Source: Campylobacter sp. W0018
Lineage (GTDB): Bacteria > Campylobacterota > Campylobacteria > Campylobacterales > Campylobacteraceae
Direction: 5' to 3'
Assembly: GCA_020135845.1 (NCBI GenBank)
Contig: JACHTQ010000005.1
Location: forward strand, 1-64,000
Length of the DNA stretch: 64,000 nt
Positions 40,339-48,264 of the stretch are shown here, one piece after another. Position numbers and translations under genes: made by a program. Position 1 is the first letter of the stretch, and every line of letters starts with the position of its first letter. The notes under the pieces were generated by a model. That model had not been told where the DNA came from. It made no database searches and was given only the letters and a program-made list of their open reading frames with translations.

Positions 40339-41484
40339 TTAATTCCTTTTTGCATAATCTTCATAAGTAAATTCCCTTATAGTTTTTAAATTCTTATTTT
40401 TATCTAAAAATATCAAATTAGGCAATCTTATGCCATTAAAAGTTGTATTTTTAACGATAGAATAATGAATTTGATCCAAAAAGACAACCTTATCGCCCCT
40501 TTTTAACTCTTTTTTAAAAGCATACTCTCCCATCACATCACCGGCTAAGCAAGTATTGCCTGTTAATAAATATGCCATCTCATCTTTTTCCAAAGAAGAA
40601 ATGCTTTCTCCTTCTCTTGTGCTTAAAATTCTAGCGTCTTGAACTTCGCTTGTATAAGGCATGATAATAGTATCTGGCATATGTGCTTCACTTGAGGTAT
40701 CTAAAATAGCAATTTTCTTTTCATTTTCTATAAGATCAACCACGCTGGATACAAGCACACCTGTTTGCCAACCCACAGCTTCCCCTGGTTCCAAATACAC
40801 TTGAACGCCGTATTTATCACTAAATTTCTTACAAAGATCAATAAGCTTTTGAACATCATAACCTTTTTTTGTGATATGGTGACCTCCGCCAAAATTCACC
40901 CATTTCATCTTTTTGATCCATGAAGAAAAATTATTTTCAAACACCTTTAAAACTTGTTCTAAAGCCTGTGCGCTTTCTTCGCAAAGAGCATGAAAGTGCA
41001 GACCTTCAATACCTTCTAAATTAGCATACATTAAATCCTTAGCACGAATTCCAAGCCTAGAGTATCTTCCACAAGGATTATAAAGCTCTTTTGGGGCTAA
41101 AGAAAATTCAAGATTGCAACGAAGTCCAAGGGAATTTTTAACGCATATATTTTTATATTTTTCAAACTGATATAAAGAATTAAAAACAATGTGATGCGAT
41201 AAAGAAGAAATTGTTTTGATCTCATCATCTTTAAAAGCTGGGGAATAAGTATGAATTTCTTTATCCATGTATTCTTTAGCAAATTGTGCTTCCCAAAGTC
41301 CGCTACAAGTGCAACCTTGCAAATATTCTCCGACAATCTTCATCGCTCCTGAAAAAGCAAAACCTTTAAGGGCTAGTAAAATTTTTGCCCCACTTTCTTC
41401 GCCAACATAGGCTAAAAGTTCGCAATTTTTACGTAATTTATCTTCCTCTAAAATATAAGCTGGGGTTTGAATTTTTTCATACAT
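40339..41484 (-). CDS. nspC: Carboxynorspermidine decarboxylase
   Basis: A 381-residue PLP-dependent decarboxylase of the alanine racemase fold. The PLP lysine lies in LLALKGFAF (near 32-40), and WVNFGGGHH and YLEPGEAVGW are signature loops. It catalyses the last step of the alternative spermidine pathway used by Campylobacter. Compared with C. jejuni NspC, whose crystal structure I recall, most of the chain matches with scattered substitutions. The ATG at 41484 has AAGGAAG upstream; the longer frame to 41529 is rejected. It is divergent from cueO. Confidence 0.93.
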   Translation of the reverse strand: MYEKIQTPAYILEEDKLRKNCELLAYVGEESGAKILLALKGFAFSGAMKIVGEYLQGCTCSGLWEAQFAKEYMDKEIHTYSPAFKDDEIKTISSLSHHIVFNSLYQFEKYKNICVKNSLGLRCNLEFSLAPKELYNPCGRYSRLGIRAKDLMYANLEGIEGLHFHALCEESAQALEQVLKVFENNFSSWIKKMKWVNFGGGHHITKKGYDVQKLIDLCKKFSDKYGVQVYLEPGEAVGWQTGVLVSSVVDLIENEKKIAILDTSSEAHMPDTIIMPYTSEVQDARILSTREGESISSLEKDEMAYLLTGNTCLAGDVMGEYAFKKELKRGDKVVFLDQIHYSIVKNTTFNGIRLPNLIFLDKNKNLKTIREFTYEDYAKRN

Positions 41485-41561
41485 AAGCACTTCCTTATAA
41501 TTTGCGAAATAATACCAAAAACAAGCCAAATTTTAAATAATTTACTGAGCTTTTAAAAATA

Positions 41562-41583
41562 ATGATTATAATATGATTATAAT
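41562..41583 (+). repeat. Two tandem copies of an 11-bp promoter repeat
   Basis: ATGATTATAAT is present twice in direct succession and a third copy begins (ATGATTTTA). Each copy contains a TATAAT hexamer, at 41567-41572 and 41578-41583. They lie 28-44 bp before the cueO ATG, so each is a possible -10 box. Confidence 0.7.
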
Positions 41584-41610
41584 ATGATTTTACCATTTAA
41601 GGAATTTATA

Positions 41611-43152
41611 ATGAATAGAAGACAATTTTTAAAATTTAATGCTTTAAGTTTAGCAAGTATTAGCATCGCTTATGGCTCACCTATGCATCAAATGCATCAC
41701 AATAATACTCCTAATGCCATCAACACTTCTTTTATCAATTTTGCACCTAATGATCTTAAACTTCTTAGCAAGGATCAGTTTCCAAGCGGAAAAAAACTAA
41801 AAAAATTAACTTTACTTAAAAATGAAAGTAAAGAAAAAAATTTTTTCCGCGCTACTATAGAGATTAAAGAAAGCCAAATAGAACTCATCAAAGGCAAAAA
41901 AACCAAATGCTACACTTACAATGGTTTAATCCCTGGCCCAAAAATAGAAGTTTATGAAGGCGACACAGTTGAAATTTTAGTCAAAAATCAACTCAAAGAA
42001 CCTACAACTATACATTGGCATGGCGTTCCTGTTCCGCCTGATCAAGATGGCAGCCCACATGATCCTATTTTAGCCGGAAAGGAAAAAATTTATCGTTTCA
42101 CATTGCCTTTAAATTCTGCAGGCACATACTGGTATCATCCTCATCCTCATTATATCACCTCTAAACAAGTTTATATGGGACTGGCTGGAATTTTTGTGAT
42201 CAAGGCTAGAAAAGATACTTTATCTCATTTTAATGAAAAAGACTTGGTTTTTAGTGATTTAAGACTTGATGAAAACGCGCAAATTCCTGAAAATACTTTA
42301 ACAGATTGGCTCAATGGAAGAGAGGGTGAATTTGTCTTGATCAACGGACAATATCAACCTAAAATTTCTTTGCAAGGTGAAAGAATTCGTCTTTATAATC
42401 TTTGTTCGGCAAGATATTTAAATTTAAAAATTCAAAATGCCAAATTTATCTTAGTGGGAACTGATGGTGGGCTTATAGAAAAACCTATAATCAAAGAAGA
42501 ATTATTTTTAGCTCCTGCTTCAAGAGTGGAAGTTTTTATACAAGCAGATAAAAAAGGGGAGTTAAAACTAGAAAGCATTTATTATGATAGAGATAAAATG
42601 ATGGTTAAAGAAAAAAAAGAAAATTTATTCTTAGCCCATCTTAATATAGAAAAAAATCCTAAAAATCTGCCTTCTACTTTGAGAAAATTTGAAAGCTTAA
42701 AAGATCCCCAAGATTTCAAAGAAATCATAATGAGTGAAGATCATCACAAAATGCACGGCATGATGAAAAAAAGCAAAGACGAGCAAAAAGCTGCTTTAGC
42801 TTCTATGTTTTTAATCAATAAAAAAACCTACGATCTAAACCGCATAGACTTGATTTCAAAAGTTGGAGTTGTTGAAGATTGGATCGTTATCAATGACTCG
42901 CACATGGATCATCCTTTTCACATACATGGAACGCAATTTGAACTTATTTCATCAAAACTAAATGGTACTATAAAAAAAGCTGAATTTAGAGCCTTAAGAG
43001 ATACAATCAACGTTCGTCCAAAAGAAGAATTAAGACTAAGGATGAAACAAGATTTTGTTGGACTTAGAATGTATCATTGTCATATTTTAGAACATGAAGA
43101 TTTAGGCATGATGGGCAATTTAGAAGTAAAGGCAAATAATGATAAAAATTGA
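41611..43152 (+). CDS. cueO: Multicopper oxidase CueO
   Basis: A 513-residue periplasmic copper oxidase that oxidises Cu(I) and protects against copper. It has a Tat signal (NRRQFLKFNAL). The copper motifs are present in order: HWHG, HPHPH, HPFHIHG, and the type 1/type 3 HCHILEHEDLGMM near the C-terminus. A Met/His-rich segment (DHHKMHGMMKKS) near 375-390 fits the Cu(I)-binding region of CueO. The ATG at 41611 has AAGGAA upstream; an earlier in-frame ATG at 41584 would bury the Tat signal. The operon continues into moaD. Confidence 0.93.
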   Translation: MNRRQFLKFNALSLASISIAYGSPMHQMHHNNTPNAINTSFINFAPNDLKLLSKDQFPSGKKLKKLTLLKNESKEKNFFRATIEIKESQIELIKGKKTKCYTYNGLIPGPKIEVYEGDTVEILVKNQLKEPTTIHWHGVPVPPDQDGSPHDPILAGKEKIYRFTLPLNSAGTYWYHPHPHYITSKQVYMGLAGIFVIKARKDTLSHFNEKDLVFSDLRLDENAQIPENTLTDWLNGREGEFVLINGQYQPKISLQGERIRLYNLCSARYLNLKIQNAKFILVGTDGGLIEKPIIKEELFLAPASRVEVFIQADKKGELKLESIYYDRDKMMVKEKKENLFLAHLNIEKNPKNLPSTLRKFESLKDPQDFKEIIMSEDHHKMHGMMKKSKDEQKAALASMFLINKKTYDLNRIDLISKVGVVEDWIVINDSHMDHPFHIHGTQFELISSKLNGTIKKAEFRALRDTINVRPKEELRLRMKQDFVGLRMYHCHILEHEDLGMMGNLEVKANNDKN

Positions 43153-43360
43153 ATTTCTAGGACCCATTAACAAAGCTAGTTTGGAATTAGAAGTTAAAAA
43201 TTTAAAAGAATTAAAAGAGCTTTTAAAACAAGATGAAAGTTTGAAAAAATGGCTTGATCTTTGTGCGGTAGCCTTAAATGATGAAATCATTTTTGATGAG
43301 AATACAACTTTTAAAGATGGAGATAAAATCGCACTTTTACCTCCTGTTGGCGGTGGTTGA
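43139..43360 (+). CDS. moaD: MoaD, molybdopterin synthase small subunit
   Basis: A 73-residue ubiquitin-like protein ending PPVGGG. The C-terminal Gly-Gly is adenylated and thiocarboxylated to carry sulfur for molybdopterin. It overlaps cueO by 14 bp and moaE by 4 bp. The start forms ATGATAAA inside the cueO end. Confidence 0.92.
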   Translation: MIKIEFLGPINKASLELEVKNLKELKELLKQDESLKKWLDLCAVALNDEIIFDENTTFKDGDKIALLPPVGGG

Positions 43361-43803
43361 TGGAATACTTTTCACTCCATAAAGGCCCTTTAAATATCCC
43401 TGAAATTTATACAAAATGGTATGAATTTAGCATCAAACAAAATTGTGGGGCTTTAATCACCTTTTGCGGCATAGTCAGAGATGATGATAAAGTAGAGGGT
43501 TTAAGTTTTGATATTTACGAGCCTTTACTCATTTCTTGGTTTAAAAATTGGCAAGAAAGACTTCAAAAAGAGCCTGCTTATCTTTTATTTGCGCATTCTA
43601 TTGGCGATGTAAAAGTTGGAGAAAGTTCATATTTTGCAGGTATTTTAAGCAAACAAAGAAAATTAGGCTTAAAACTTATAAATGACTTTGTAGAAGATTT
43701 TAAAGCTAATGCGCCCATTTGGAAATATGATCTTAAAAATGGTGAAAGAATTTATGCCCTAGATAGATCAAGTAAGCTTTTAGGGGCTGGAATTTTATCA
43801 TGA
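43357..43803 (+). CDS. moaE: MoaE, molybdopterin synthase large subunit
   Basis: A 148-residue MoaE, which joins MoaD thiocarboxylate to precursor Z. GALITFCGIVRDDDK is the family signature, and the C-terminal IWKYDLKNGERIY supplies catalytic lysines. It overlaps moaD at its start and a small broken ORF at its end (ATGA). Confidence 0.92.
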   Translation: MMEYFSLHKGPLNIPEIYTKWYEFSIKQNCGALITFCGIVRDDDKVEGLSFDIYEPLLISWFKNWQERLQKEPAYLLFAHSIGDVKVGESSYFAGILSKQRKLGLKLINDFVEDFKANAPIWKYDLKNGERIYALDRSSKLLGAGILS

Positions 43804-44003
43804 TCAAACAAATTCAAGAATTTGCTATTTTTGGAGCAACAGCTTTAAATGATAAAAAATTAGAAAGCGATAAACAAACTTGAAAAATCTTTCCTTTATG
43901 GAAAGATTTTCATCGCGTTTTTGACACTCCTGATGAAATTTATAGTGTTTATTATGATTATAAAGATTTAGAATTTAAATTGGTAAAGGATAATCAATGC
44001 TAA
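43800..44003 (+). pseudogene. Small ORF between moaE and moeA broken by an in-frame UGA
   Basis: A 67-codon frame begins with an ATG overlapping the moaE stop (ATGA) and ends in a TAA that overlaps the moeA start, so it looks like a native member of the operon. It carries one in-frame TGA at codon 28 (43881-43883), in the context SDKQT-stop-KIFPLWKDFHRVF. The C-terminal VYYDYKDLEFKL faintly resembles the GyrI-like ligand-binding fold, so it may be a truncated member. Sec decoding is unlikely: 17-18 nt after this UGA there is no GG loop, only a hairpin with a UUUAU loop that begins at the UGA. A TGG-to-TGA mutation is the simplest reading. Confidence 0.5.
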
Positions 44004-45187
44004 TTTCTTATGAAGAAAGTTTAAAAATTTTACATTCTCATATAAAAAGTTATGAAAGAATAGAAAAAATAGCACTCACTCAATGTTTAGGACGTATCTT
44101 AGCTTGTGATATTAAAGCACTTAAAAATGAGCCCCAAATGGAAACTTCGGCTATGGATGGCTATGCAATTAAATTTGAAGATCAAGATAAAGCTTTAAAA
44201 ATTCTAGGTACAACCCCTGCAGGCACCATGCCACAATTTAAAGTTGTAAATGGAACTTGTGTCAAAACTTTTACAGGCTCTTTGATGAGTTTAGGAAGCA
44301 ACACGCTTGTTCCAGTTGAAAACGTCCGCATAGAAAAAGATCAAATTTTTATAGAAAAAAGCGTTAAAAAAGGTTTTGCGGTTAGAAAAATTGGAGAAAA
44401 TTATAAAAAAGATGAAATTTTACTCAAAAAAGGTACAAAATTAAATTATAGTGAAATTGCACTTTTGGCAGAATTAGGCTTTTTTCACATCAGCGTTTTT
44501 GTAAAACCAATCATTGGAGTTTTAAGCAGCGGTAGTGAAATCAAAGATCTAGGAGAAACCTTGGACAATCCTGCTCAAATTCGCTCCTCCAATCACATCG
44601 CTATCGCTAATTTAGCTAAAAATTTAGCTTGTGATACAAGGGTTTTTCCACTTTTAAAAGATGATGAAAAAGCGACATTAGTAACTTTAGAAAGTGCTTT
44701 AGAGTCCTGCGATATTTTGATCACGACAGGCGGAGTTTCTATGGGGGATTTTGATTTTTTAAAAGGTGCTATTAAAGAGTATGAAATCATCATTGATAAA
44801 GTAGATATCAAACCAGGACGCCACATCAAAATCGCTAAGGCAAATCATAAATTCATCATTGCCTTACCTGGTTTTCCATACTCTGCTATGGTGATGTTTA
44901 ATCTTTATGCTAGAGAGATTTTAAATTCTTGGTTGTGTCAAGAAAAAGATTACATCATTAAAGCTTTCTTACAAGGAAGTTATAAGAAAAAAACGCCTTA
45001 TTTGGAATTCGTTGCTTGCAATGTAGAATTTAAGGAAGGACGTATTTTAGTCAATTTAGAAGGGAAAAAAGAAGGCTCTAGTGCGATCATTAACAACCTT
45101 AATCACAAGGCTGCATTAATGATCGTTCCTAAAGAATGTGAAATTTTAGAAAATGAGAGTTTGGTTGATATAGTTTTTATGCCCTAG
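43997..45187 (+). CDS. moeA: MoeA, molybdenum/tungsten insertase
   Basis: A 396-residue MoeA, which inserts the metal into adenylated molybdopterin. AMDGYAIKF (about 52-60), TTGGVSMGDFDFLK (near 248-261) and LPGFPYSAMVMF (near 298-309) are the family motifs. Its start overlaps the small broken ORF. I recall the C. jejuni counterpart as Cj1519. Its TAG shares a CCTAGG palindrome with the end of an ORF remnant on the other strand. Confidence 0.92.
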   Translation: MLISYEESLKILHSHIKSYERIEKIALTQCLGRILACDIKALKNEPQMETSAMDGYAIKFEDQDKALKILGTTPAGTMPQFKVVNGTCVKTFTGSLMSLGSNTLVPVENVRIEKDQIFIEKSVKKGFAVRKIGENYKKDEILLKKGTKLNYSEIALLAELGFFHISVFVKPIIGVLSSGSEIKDLGETLDNPAQIRSSNHIAIANLAKNLACDTRVFPLLKDDEKATLVTLESALESCDILITTGGVSMGDFDFLKGAIKEYEIIIDKVDIKPGRHIKIAKANHKFIIALPGFPYSAMVMFNLYAREILNSWLCQEKDYIIKAFLQGSYKKKTPYLEFVACNVEFKEGRILVNLEGKKEGSSAIINNLNHKAALMIVPKECEILENESLVDIVFMP

Positions 45188-45321
45188 GCATAATTTTTAT
45201 CTTCAACCGACCCCAAGTAACGATAAAAAGGATGATAGATATAATTTGTTAAATTAATTAAAATCACAGGATAAGATCTTACAAGATCGTTTAAACTAAA
45301 AATATCCCTGATCAGAAAATC
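45184..45321 (-). pseudogene. C-terminal gene remnant convergent with moeA
   Basis: A minus-strand frame of 45 codons without a start codon ends at a TAG that overlaps the moeA TAG (CCTAGG). It reads as natural protein (VILINLTNYIYHPFYRYLG, then SVEDKNYA). Upstream, near 45417-45380, an AAGGAAAATTTATGGAAGAT segment looks like a ribosome site plus ATG, but its frame stops after seven codons. Together they suggest the two ends of a deleted or decayed gene. The family is not recognised. The rest of 45188-45459 shows no CRISPR repeat or cas similarity. Confidence 0.35.
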
Positions 45322-45459
45322 TTAAAATAATTTATTAAAATATTTGTTATTGGTTTAAATCAAACATAAAAATCATAAATTTTGTCGATCTTCCATAAAT
45401 TTTCCTTGTAAAAAAATAATTTAAACTTTGTATTTTACATAAACCATTTTAAATCTAGT

Positions 45460-46950
45460 TTATCTTATAGTTTTTAAGATGCCAGCAAATAACTCTTTAG
45501 CTTTTTCTTGATTTTGTTTTAATTCCTCTAAAATTTCTTCCACTTCACGCAAAGATTTTTCTTCTTTAATATTTGGATTTTTAGCGCTTAGATCATAATT
45601 TCTATTTTTGAGTTCTTCAAGGCTAACAAGATAAGAATTAGCCATGATTTTTCTATCTTTATAACATTTTAAAAACTCATCAAAATGCGTGTATTCTAAA
45701 GGTTTATTTTTTGTCAGTTTATAAGGAGGAATCAATTCATAATAATACACATCTTTAGTTTTTTCATCTATGATACTTCTTAAACCTTTGGAAAAAACAA
45801 TACATTAGTCTTAACCGCACTATAAGGCAAAAATACTCCGCTTGGCAAACTCAAAACGCATTCTAAATTAAAATCATCAAGCAAATCCCTCTTAACACTC
45901 ACAAAAGCATTTGAATTCTGAAAAAGCACGCCTTCAGGCACGACAATAGCACATCGTCCATTGTTTTTTAAAGATTTTAAAATGTGCTGTAAAAATAAAA
46001 GTTCAGTAGCGTTTGACTTTACAGGAAAATTTTCTTGAATTTGTTCTTTTTCTTTGCCTCCAAAAGGCGGATTTGCTAAGATCACTTCATATTTTTCATC
46101 TTCGCTTATATCTGTGATTTTTTTTGCTAAGCGTGTTTGTTTTGATGATATTTGGACTTGAAATTTCATGAAGTATCATATTCATAACACCCATTGCATA
46201 ACTAAGCGGAGTTTTTTTCTTGCCAAAAAGTGCATCATTTTTTAAAAATTCAAGCTCTTCTACGCTCAAATTCGCCTTTTCTCTCTTAGCTCTATCTTTG
46301 TATAAAATATGAAAAAAGCTCTCCACCAAAAAACCACAACTTCCACAAGATGGATCGTAAATTCTTTCCTTAGCCTTAGGATTTATCACCTCAACCATAG
46401 CTTTTATTAGAGGGCGTGGAGTGTAAAATTCTCCACTATTTCCCCCATCACTTCCCATATCTTTTAAAAGCTTTTCATAAATTTCTCCTAAAGCAAAAAC
46501 ATCACTTTCTTTGTTAAAGCTCAACTCATCGATGATATTTATAACTTCTCTTAAGGTGTGTCCATTGGCGATGCGATTGTCTATAAATTCAAATATACCG
46601 CCTATTTTGTATTCTATGCTTTTAAAATTTTCATTGTTTTTAAAATTTTTAAGATAAACAAAAAGTTCTTTATTGACAAAATCAAGCAAATCTGATCCGC
46701 TCAAAGCATTTTTTACATCAAGTTTGCCATCTTTTTTTGGCGCTGCCCAAACCTGCCATCTGAATTTCTCATCTAAGATGCTTTGATAAGATTTGTCATT
46801 TAACATCGCCTCGATTTTTAATTCTTCTTCATAATCATCTAAAAATTTCAAAAAAAGTATCCAGCTAATCTGCTCAGTATAATGCATAGCACCACTTATG
46901 CCATCATCGCGTCTTAAAATATCGGTGATTCGATCGATCTTATTTTGCAT
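45460..46950 (-). pseudogene. hsdM: hsdM, type I DNA methyltransferase subunit, two frameshifts
   Basis: A type I N6-adenine methyltransferase in three frames. The first piece (46950-46096) has the HsdM N-terminal domain, FYTPRPL and motif I as DPSCGSCGFL. A run of eight T on the plus strand (46118-46125) breaks it; removing one base restores SKKITDISEDEKYEVILANP with motif IV NPPF. A second break at the A6 run 45792-45797 (one base missing) separates ...AVKTNVLFF from SKGLRSIIDEKTKD. The last piece runs to 45460. The full reading would be about 495 residues, normal for HsdM. Both breaks are in homopolymers, so slippage, sequencing error or true decay are all possible. Confidence 0.85.
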
Positions 46951-46966
46951 TTTTATCCTTTAAAAA

Positions 46967-47035
46967 ATATGTTAAAAAAATCAAAATTTTTAACATATCT
47001 AGCTAATGTGTTAAAATTTTTCAAAAATTTTAACA
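46967..47035. repeat. Two adjacent inverted repeats between hsdS and hsdM
   Basis: The first has 12-bp arms ATATGTTAAAAA (46967-46978) and TTTTTAACATAT (46987-46998). The second has 13-bp arms TGTTAAAATTTTT (47009-47021) and AAAAATTTTAACA (47023-47035) around one base. Both share the core TGTTAAAA. They fill the gap just upstream of hsdM. Confidence 0.8.
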
Positions 47036-47036
47036 T

Positions 47037-48264
47037 TTACAATCTTCCTTCAAAGGCTTTTTTCAGTAGTGATTTTTTAAGTTCTTCATAGTCTTTGATT
47101 TGAGTTTTGTAATTTTCTTTCAAAGCCTTAATATTTAAAGAAAGCTCATCTAAATACGAAGCGATTTGCTCTTGCTCTTTTAGTGGTGGTAACGGGATTT
47201 GTAAATTCTTAATATATGTTTGACTAATATTAGGTTGAGCACCGCCAAAAGAATCTTTTATAATTCTATCCCTAATAGAAAGAAAAAAAATAAAAAATAA
47301 ATTTTTCAAAAAATTTAATATTTGCTTTGTTTTTATGTAAAAATGCACAAACTGCTTGATTTGTGGCAGAATCTAAATTTAAAATACCCAATTTTCCAGA
47401 TGTTGCTCCATACATAGCAATAAGTAATGTTCCTTTTGAAAAAATTTTAGCTGATGAATTTTTTATAGCCTCTTCGGTTATTTTTTCTTCCACATTCTCA
47501 ATATAATCATCTTTCAACTCTCCGCTTTTTAACCATTTGATAGTTCCATTTTTCCAATATTCTTTTTTATTTCTTAACGGAGTTCCACCGCTACTTGTAA
47601 TAGCAATCTCACCTAGGCTTTTCCATTCCCAACCCTACGGGAGTTGATAATTTTCTTTGGTATCGTCTTTTAAAGGGTTAAAGGCTTTTTGCAACGCACT
47701 TTGCATCAATTCATCTAAATTGAGCAAATCTTGCTCTAAAATTTTTATACCCTCATCGATCTTTGCAAAACTCTCATCTAAAATCCCCACTATCCTTTCT
47801 TGCTCTTTGAGTGGTGGTATAGGAATTTCAATTTGTTTTAATATAGACAAATTTAAATTATTTTGAGCAACTCCGCGTCCTTTGCTACAAATTTCATCTT
47901 TTATACTTTTTAAAAAATACATTAAATATAAACTATTTATATTATCCTTTATATTTATTCCGGCAATAGCTTGATTTGTCGTTGCATCTATGTCTAAGAT
48001 AGCAACCTCACCCAAAGTAGCAAAAATAGAATAAAGCAAAGTCCCTTTTTTAAATAACTTTGCTGAAGAATTTTTTAAACCATCTTCGGTAATAAATTCT
48101 TCAGTATTAGAAATAAATTTTTCTTTAATGTCTTTTATCTTTACCCAAGGTATAGCTCCATTCTCCCAATATTCTTTTTTACTTCTTGACGGGGTTCCGC
48201 CACTTGAAATTTCAGCAATATCACCAAGCTTTTTAATTTCCCAACTCTGCGGTAAATTTGTCAT
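47037..48264 (-). pseudogene. hsdS: hsdS, type I specificity subunit, amber stop and frameshift
   Basis: A DNA-specificity subunit with two target-recognition domains of similar design. The first half (48264-47635) starts SWEIKKLGDIAEISSGGTPS and has the central conserved PPLKEQERIVGILD. It ends at a TAG (47635-47637) exactly where the second half begins in the same frame with GWEWKSLGEIAITSSGGTPL; homologues normally have Gln there, so CAG to TAG is likely. A second break is the A8 run at 47283-47290; removing one base restores FFLSIRDRIIKDSFGGAQPN and the final PPLKEQEQIASYLDEL. The ATG at 48264 overlaps the upstream stop (ATGA). A half-sized protein could still be made. Confidence 0.85.

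Noticed and set aside
43881..43883. Third selenocysteine codon (small ORF after moaE)
   Set aside because: No GG-containing loop at 17-18 nt after the UGA, unlike fdhA and selD; no CxxU-type redox motif. Kept as a pseudogene with a low-probability alternative.
45188..45459. Possible CRISPR array or cas remnant downstream of moeA
   Set aside because: No repeated 36-bp unit with spacers is visible, and no frame resembles Cas1, Cas2 or Cas9.
46118..46125. Contingency-gene polyG/polyC tracts of the Campylobacter type
   Set aside because: No G or C run of eight or more was seen in the window; the only long runs are A/T, which are common in this base composition.
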